From positions 1-64,000 of the forward strand of contig CANNZV010002347.1 in assembly GCA_947561585.1 (NCBI GenBank): a stretch of DNA of 64,000 nt, read 5' to 3'. Positions 58,109 to 64,000 of the stretch are shown one piece after another; the first letter of the stretch is position 1, and each line of letters opens with the position of its first letter. A model generated the notes under the pieces. That model ran no database searches. It was not told where the DNA came from and worked only from the letters and a program-made list of their open reading frames with translations. The DNA comes from Caprella mutica. Lineage: Eukaryota; Arthropoda; Malacostraca; Amphipoda; Caprellidae. A program made the translations under genes and the position numbers.

Positions 58109-59750
58109 ATGCCATGTGCAAAGAAATATCGTATCAGAAATCTGATGGGTAAAAAATCAGATTGTGTTGTGGTCGATGGTGTTGTTGTTCATGGTGGCGG
58201 TGATATCCTTGGTCTTGGGGGACTGACGAGGAAGATGAGTCTTTTACCCAAAGTGGAGCTTGATGGCACATGCGAGTCTGATCAGTTTATTGTCTCCAAA
58301 GATATGTTGATGTCAGTACTGCATACAAATAGTAATTGTGAGGACTGTGACGTGCATGTTGACATGTTTGTCTCTATTCAAACCACAGAAGATAGCATTA
58401 CTGTTCGCTGTACGGAATGTGATATTACTGTCTTGGAGACAAAGTCGAATAGGGTTAGTGAAGTTGATAGTATAAATTATAAGTAGAGTGGCAATTTTGT
58501 TTGTGCTGTGTATTCAACTCTTACAAATGGAGGTGGATGTGCTGGATATTGTAAGATGATGTCTAACCTTTCTCTACCGCATACTGTGTCAAAAATATTA
58601 TACAGTGAATGTTCGCACTTCTTGCATATTTCTATGACCAGATACTATGATTAAATGTCTACTTCGGTGTTGCAAGCAATTAGGAAAACCTATGATAGTG
58701 TGATTGTTGCTTCGCCTATTGACGTAAATGTGAGTTACGATGGCACATGGATGACTAGAGGCTACAAATCGCACATTAGCGTTGGTTTTATAATTGAATG
58801 TAACACCGGTTTTGCTATTGACTTTGAGGTTTTGAGCAATTATTGCGAGATGTGCACCAGGAACTTCAATTCTCTTTCCGAAGAAGATTTTGGTACTTGG
58901 AAAGCAACTCATGATAATTGCAAGAAAAATTTGAAGGCAACGCAGGTGCTATGGAAACTGAAGCTGCCGTACGTTTATGGAGTCTGTCTGAGGCAAAGGG
59001 TTACAGGTGCGTAAGCTTTGTTGGCGATGGGGATTCATCAGCATTCAATGCCATTTGTGCATTGAATGGTGGTGAAGGGCCTTACTCGGTCCCTGTCGTC
59101 AAGGAAGAGTGCGTCAACCATGTAGCAAAGCATCTTGGTAACAGGCTGCGTAAACTGAAGGATAAGCTGAAGACCAGTACTGTGACGCAAAAGGGGAAAA
59201 CAGTTCAGCATAGTAGCAAAGACAATATAAGATAGACAATATAGAAATACAGAGTATGTTTGCACTGACGTCAGCACTCTGACCCAACTTCTAGCCAATC
59301 AGCATTAAGCTATACCTACAACTTAGTGTCATCTAAGACAATATCCTACCTATATAGGTTTATACTCGCTTAGTATACCTAGTTATGACTATTCTCCGAA
59401 TAGAAAGTAGATTATATTCAAAATACTAAATTGAACCACATATGCGATCTTGTATACTTGATTAATAATAAAGTAATTAGTTCTCTGATCCCTAATCAAT
59501 ATAGAATATTTATATTTCTAATGACTTCACATGTTTAGACTAAAGATTATCCTTCTGTGAATTTCAAGGGGGAGGGGGCGGGGTACGTTTATTATTGTTT
59601 GGTGTGACGTATGCTACTGATCGCTTCTGATTGGTTGTTAATATTTTTGCATGTGCCCTATCAAGTTGAACATCTATCTTATATTGTCTTTGGTAGTAGT
59701 CTTGCTGGAAAGAAAGGTAATGAAATACAGACTGGTGTGAACATACTCTA
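58109..59750 (+). pseudogene. Mutator-like transposase, broken
   Basis: One frame from ATG 58109 reads the N-terminal part, with two stops (TAG 58484-58486, TAA 58652-58654). It then reads DVNVSYDGTWMTRGYKSHIS at about 58718 and GFAIDFEVLSNYCEMC. A 1-nt loss near 58928 moves the frame to VSFVGDGDSSAFNAI and VVKEECVNHVAKHLG. The SYDGTW...RG, GDGD and EC.NH..K blocks are characteristic of the transposase family often labelled Mutator-like in arthropods. The catalytic acidic residues are probably in SYDG and VGDGD. A MITE splits it at 59216-59693. After the MITE the same frame continues about 17 codons to a stop. Confidence 0.85.
59216..59693. mobile_element. MITE inserted in the Mutator-like transposase
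   Basis: A 478-bp element with 20-bp terminal inverted repeats (GCAAAGACAATATAAGATAG; one mismatch). It is flanked by the 5-bp direct repeat TAGTA (59211-59215, 59694-59698). Removing it and one TAGTA rejoins the transposase frame, which supports the boundaries. Its superfamily is uncertain. Confidence 0.8.
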
Positions 59751-59752
59751 AA

Positions 59753-59981
59753 ACTAGGCATGAGATGCATGAAGTTTATCCGGCGACTATTGAAACCTTG
59801 AAATTAGTCTCCTGAATTATTTGGGGACAACTTTCTAATTAATTCCTATGTTTACATCTAATTATTGGAGAGTATTTTGAAAATTTTTGCCCATTTTGGA
59901 GAGAAATTTGAAAATCTTTGGAGAGAAATTGTCCCCAAATAAAAAATCTGGAGACTGATTGAGCATGCTATGCAGACTGGC
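59753..59981. mobile_element. Diverged copy of the CCCAGTCTGCA MITE
   Basis: Closely matches the element at 63651-63894 over its length (ATCCGGCGACTATTGA, CTAATTAATTCCTATGTTTA, TTGGAGAGAAATTTGAAAAT) and ends TGCAGACTGG. The left terminus is degraded. Confidence 0.75.
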
Positions 59982-60354
59982 TAGATACTACTGGACGTTT
60001 TTAGGCACACCAGCCAAATAAGAGGAAATTTAGCCATGTAACAGTTAGTATTTGGTGCACGCCACTGCACTGAACTCCTCTTGACTTTTTCAAAAAACTG
60101 AGAAATATCTGCCAACATTTTTCATCAATTTGTGTAGTTCCATGCTTCCAGTCTGCAGAATATGGAACATTTTTCCAAGACTCTCTGCGGGAGTTTTTGA
60201 CTGAATTTTAGAAATTGGAGATCTCTGCGGGAGATCTTGAATTAATTCCTACGTTACCATTAATTTAGCTGCGGGAGATTTAGAATTAATTTCTATGTTA
60301 CGATTAATTTAGCTGCGGGAGATTCTGAACCTTCAACTTTGTCCAATATACTGG

Positions 60355-60495
60355 ACAAAGTTGCCAGTATATTGGCAACTTTTGAGTCATGTTACAGAGT
60401 ATGTCAGTTAAAACCAATGAATTGGCTTAGATTTCAAAAGGTCAAAACTCAGATATGTCTAATTAGCTTAAAATTTTGAATTAATTCCTATGTTC
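60355..60495 (-). repeat. Dispersed repeat, family C
   Basis: Reverse complement of the family seen at 21952-22053 (ACATACTCTGTAACATG, CTGAGTTTTGACC, CATAGGAATTAATTC). Between 60170 and 60330 a TGCGGGAGAT word also repeats four times. Confidence 0.6.
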
Positions 60496-60780
60496 CCATG
60501 TTAGGGTACCATTAGAGATACCGATCACTTAGGGTTCAAAATGGTTTATTTTTCACTGTCGAGCGTTGTGAGTGGTGCAAGGTACTTGGAAATCGACGTT
60601 TAGTCATAGTATACTAATATTTATCATATATGAACGTTTCTGAGTAAATTTGTTAAAATCATAAAAATTGGTTAGGAAATTCAGTTGCAAATGGCTATTT
60701 ACCTTGAGTAGTTTTCCCAATTTCAGTGCCTAGTTTAACCAAAAATGTCTATAAATTATAGACTGATAACAAAACTAATA

Positions 60781-61056
60781 TCACATTCTTGGACTGTGAA
60801 ACCTAATGGATGGATTTCTACAGATTCTTTCTTCTCTTGGCTGATCAACCTTTTTTATCCCTCTACTCAAAATTAAGTGGAATTCCCAATAATAATTTTC
60901 ATGGACGGACACACCACACATATCAATTTGGCTGAGGCAGAATTTTGCAGGGACCATGGTATCATACTCTACTGTTTCCCTGCACACAGTAGCCATGTAC
61001 TTCAGCATCTTGACCTGTTAAACGTGAATGGAATAGGGAAATCGAACAATTCAAAG
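60781..61056 (+). pseudogene. Pogo-type transposase catalytic domain fragment
   Basis: Reads KPNGWISTDSFF (about 60800), then a stop near 60874, then PIIIFMDGHTTHINLAEAEF and PAHSSHVLQHLD. The MDGH Asp and the SHVLQ.LD Asp are the second and third catalytic residues of the DDE_1 (pogo/Tigger/jerky) domain. A frameshift near 61018 precedes a short continuation REWNREIEQFK. The N-terminal DNA-binding domain is absent. It is dead. Confidence 0.82.
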
Positions 61057-61333
61057 TGATATAACATAGGTTAAATGAACAGTGGTAATTACAAGTTAAA
61101 AAGTATAAGTTTATTATAAGTGATTAATATAGGTGATCGTTCTGCGATGCACTGCAGACAACTGACACTAGAGAGGTTTACACATCCTTTTATATAATGA
61201 TAAACAGGTAACAATTAGGTATACAACATGAGTATAGCTAGAACCAGGAAATGTTATCATAAGACAATTCTGCTGAGTAGTTAAAATACATTAGCTAATT
61301 ACAACATATGCAAAATATAAACAATAGCTAAGT

Positions 61334-62665
61334 GTGACTAATACAACACAAAGTTGCTATGACAAAGTCGCACTTTTTTCAGTGTTCAATCCGGCATGGA
61401 AGATATCAGCCGAGCCAGAAAATGCTCAGTCAGGAATTCACGGTGCTGTTGACTGCACCAAAACTATCGATTCTAATGCAGTTACAGAATGGAGGAAAAG
61501 ATCCAGTGTGAAGAAAGTTGATGAAGCTGAAATTGTTGGTATCACTAGGTGCATGGATATTGTTGAGGGAGTGATATCAAGAGAAGAGAAAGACTTCTTT
61601 TCCCGAAGATATGAGGAGAAGTATGATATCCCTGACAATTCATCTCATGGAAAACTGTGGATAATTTACCGGATGATAAGAGATGCCAAGGAATCCACTA
61701 TCCAGCGCAGATGTTGAGAGTGGGGTTGAAGATGGAAATAGAGATGAAGCTGATAACAATGAGGAGAATGGAAACTTAAACGAGGGACAGAACATCGATG
61801 AAGCTTTGCCTGTAGAAGCTCCTTTCGAATTAGATATTGGAAATTTTGCAAATTATCTAAACAAATATTTCCATTGATGCTGCAGAACCGGTGATCGACA
61901 CTAGGAAAGTAACTGTTTCCAGCGAAATTCCAAACCCTGAAGAGTGCATTATCACGAATGTTGCTGCCTCTCCCACTGGAACATTGAATCCTTCGATCGC
62001 TGGTCCTTCTGGAATATCTACATCATTATCACAAAGATCTGATTCAGCCGATATTCCTGAAATGCCTCAAGTCAATGCGCTAAATGAGAGCATTCAATCT
62101 GGATCAAATTTCACACCAGTAGCATCATCGAGCTTCAGTGACGCACCTTCAACATCCAATACCATTGATGGAACTGCTAGAAACCGTAGTTACTCCAAAA
62201 AAATAGTTGAAGGAACCTTTGCTCATTATTTTGAAGATATCAGATGAATTGCTGATAACAAGAAAAACCGAATATAAATCCAAGATTCCACCAGCAATTA
62301 GTGGTGTGGATATATTAAGAACTTAAAACAGACTCAAGATAAAAAGAAGAAAGAAATTGAGGAAAAATTCAAAAAGAGATGAGAAAATTGGAGAGAAAAG
62401 AAGAAAATCAAAAAACAATTGGAGAAAGGAAAGAAAGTAAAAAGAAATGCTAATAGTCAAAGAACAACAAATGATGACAGAGAAGAAGAGGCAAATCATT
62501 TCGAAGTATATTCGTGTTTATGATGACAATTCAGATAGTGAAGTCGAGGATGATAGAAATTTTGTTACGCATGTGATGGAAATGAATATTGGAGTGCTAA
62601 TGATATGTGGATCTGATGTGATTGCAATAGATGGTTCCACGAGGCATGCATATCGGACGAACTAG
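61334..62665 (+). pseudogene. C-terminal region of the pogo-like protein
   Basis: Consecutive plus-strand frames continue the protein. 61370-61717 (FNPAWK; then NAVTEWRKRSSVKKVDEAEI; RRYEEKYDIP) passes by frameshift into 61700-61877 (acidic, Asn-rich). A stop is followed by 61891-62247 (Ser/Thr-rich, with PSIAGPSGIS), and then 62447-62665 (YIRVYDDNSDSEVEDD). Position and the FNP and D/E-rich features fit the variable tail of pogo-type transposases. At least three disruptions are present. The 61060-61330 gap is AT-rich filler with no known motif. Confidence 0.6.
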
Positions 62666-63650
62666 ATGAAATGACTCTTGAAGAAATTGAGGAGTATGAC
62701 TTCAAATGTTCTTTCTGTTTGAAGAAAAATCAAAAGCCAAAAAACAAAGACTAGAACTGTGATTAGCTTCTTCCCATAGGTCCTGACTTGGGTGGGATTG
62801 CTTATCACAAAAAGTATGGAGGCAGTCCAAGGGACGTCAGGACCTACAAGTAAATCAAAGTTCACCAATTGATCTATCGAATAATGGGAAATTTCAATCA
62901 TTTGTGCTAAAATCTTCAATATTTTCTTTCTGAGCCTATATTTGATTAGGGAAATGTTTTATTTATCTTATCAGATTTCGATTATTGTGTGATGCCGATT
63001 ATGACCTTAATAGTGATATGCTTATGTACAGGAATTCATATTTATTCTTTCTGTGATATCCTTATGTGATACGGATAGATAGTATTCATTTTTATTTACC
63101 TTAGTTTAATAAAGGAATCTCTATATCGCGTAGGCATGTAGGGTATAATCAGCTAGAATTTGTAGTTTAACGTAAAAGTTCGCTACAACATTTGTTATAA
63201 AGGAATGGAGAGATTGAATTAATTGGTACGATTTATGGATTTAGCTATTGTTTGTATTGTATTATTTTATTTATTGTTTTACTTTAAAGATTTTTCAGTC
63301 TTAATTTTAGTATATTTAAAGAGGAATCAAATTTCATCAAGTTATTTTCTCATCTGAATAAAATATATTCATGCAGATTAATAAATCATTGAAACAGATT
63401 GAAATTTATTTTTCCTCTATGAAATTAACAATTGCCATGCTTAAACCAAATTAAAATTGTACCTATAATAAAAAAAATATTGCAAATAACTACTTAATAC
63501 TCATTATACATAATATTAAGAGTAATATTAGCATTGGACGATCATACTACGCTTATCCGTTGAGAGTATCGATATCTCAAAATGAACTGTGAAGCGATCG
63601 GTAACTCTGAATATCGTACTTTTTTATGGTAGGTTTTTGATAGGTCATAC
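62666..63650. other. AT-rich tail of the pogo-like element and flank
   Basis: No gene. It contains the element's putative right end (63590-63610) and AT-rich flank. Confidence 0.5.
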
Positions 63651-63894
63651 CCCAGTCTGCAAAAGATGCATGAAGTTGTGAATTTTTATCCGGCGACTAT
63701 TGAGGCTTTGAAATTAGTCTACTGAATTATCCAGTGACAATTTTCTAATTAATTCCTATGTTTATATGTAATTATTGGAGAGTATTTTGACAATTCTGAC
63801 CATTTTGGAGAGAAATTTGAAAATCTTTGGAGAGAAATTGTCCAACAAAAAATTGAATATATGGAGACTTGTTGTGCATGATTTGCAGACTGGG
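63651..63894. mobile_element. CCCAGTCTGCA MITE with 6-bp target duplication
   Basis: A 244-bp element with ends CCCAGTCTGCAAA and TTTGCAGACTGGG-type inverse. It is flanked by the perfect direct repeat TCATAC (63645-63650, 63895-63900). A second, older copy is at 59753-59981. The internal words TTGGAGAG occur repeatedly. It is non-coding. Confidence 0.88.
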
Positions 63895-64000
63895 TCATAC
63901 CTTGATTACATCGATGCTATTTTTGTAATGTGTGTAATTTAACCACTCTGGCAACCCTCAACATCAGTTTCATGAATGTAAACAATCAGTTGTGCCGTGC

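Larger units (their letters stand above)
57789..59750 (+). mobile_element. Mutator/Kolobok-like transposon remnant
   Basis: The probable left end is GGGGACAGTCCCCGAAAAAA at 57789, directly after TTAA (57785-57788). It contains the transposase pseudogene at 58109-59750. No right terminal repeat was found; a MITE copy begins at 59753. TTAA at the end points to Kolobok. The protein resembles the 'Mutator-like transposase domain' family of animals. The two assignments are not resolved here. Confidence 0.55.
60514..63610 (+). mobile_element. Pogo/Tigger-like transposon, internally deleted
   Basis: The putative ends are inverted relatives: AGAGATACCGATCACTT at 60514, and the reverse complement of 63590-63608, CAGAGTTACCGATCGCTTC. 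The interior encodes a broken pogo-type protein in order. A TTAATAAA poly(A)-like signal occurs at about 63107. The DNA-binding N-terminus and first catalytic Asp are missing, so about 1 kb is deleted relative to a full element. Confidence 0.6.

Noticed and set aside
1..64000. tRNA or rRNA genes
   Set aside because: I looked for cloverleaf-like stretches and conserved rRNA words and found none I could support by eye.

Overview
This is eukaryotic nuclear DNA, most likely from an insect. It is AT-rich, has no operons, and carries a spliced gene with GT...AG introns, very dense DNA transposons (Tc1/mariner, pogo, hAT-, piggyBac- and Mutator/Kolobok-like), a Penelope-like retroelement, a LINE remnant and many minisatellites. 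The transposon mix and repeat style resemble a hemipteran such as a planthopper, but I cannot fix the species from sequence alone.

Layout. 1-11 kb: a 19-bp satellite, a decayed mariner-type element, a 40-bp minisatellite full of splice-site look-alikes, and a 2.9-kb 24-bp minisatellite. 12-25 kb: a dead LINE split by a GC-rich foldback element, a 25-bp minisatellite, several more foldback elements, a TTAA-flanked MITE, and 19-, 20- and 55-bp tandem repeats. 24.8-31.8 kb: nested inverted repeats, with a mariner-type element containing two Penelope-like copies in opposite orientation. 32-39 kb: dispersed repeat tails, short palindromes, a 29-bp minisatellite and featureless AT-rich DNA. 39.0-42.4 kb, minus strand: the one convincing intact gene, three exons encoding an 863-residue Ser-rich protein with three SxIP motifs and a C-terminal CaaX box (CVVM). 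45-51 kb: a Tc1-like element with about 200-bp inverted repeats, itself invaded by a 2.1-kb foldback. 51-57.6 kb: a decaying intron-bearing gene of unknown function, hit by a hAT-type MITE and hosting a foldback in an intron. 57.8-64 kb: a Mutator/Kolobok-like transposase pseudogene split by a MITE, a pogo/Tigger-like pseudogene, and another MITE.

The strongest unexplained pattern is a set of foldback elements with one architecture and different sequences. Each has long inverted arms made of a short degenerate 'word' repeated many times, and the word differs between families (GGAAAATTGCCACTG; GTCGACAAGACGTTTC; GGAAAAAATCCCCC; GTCATGAG plus C-runs; GCGCAAAATAATTA; GCGCAA/TTCACCC). Five have flanking direct repeats of 8-9 bp (AGCTATACC, TAAAATTAA, GATTGATG, CCATGATT, CTCAGAAT), and most ends start GGT or GGG. 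Two sit inside other transposons, so they have moved. Three families share one inner segment despite unrelated arms. I see no transposase that can be assigned to them here.
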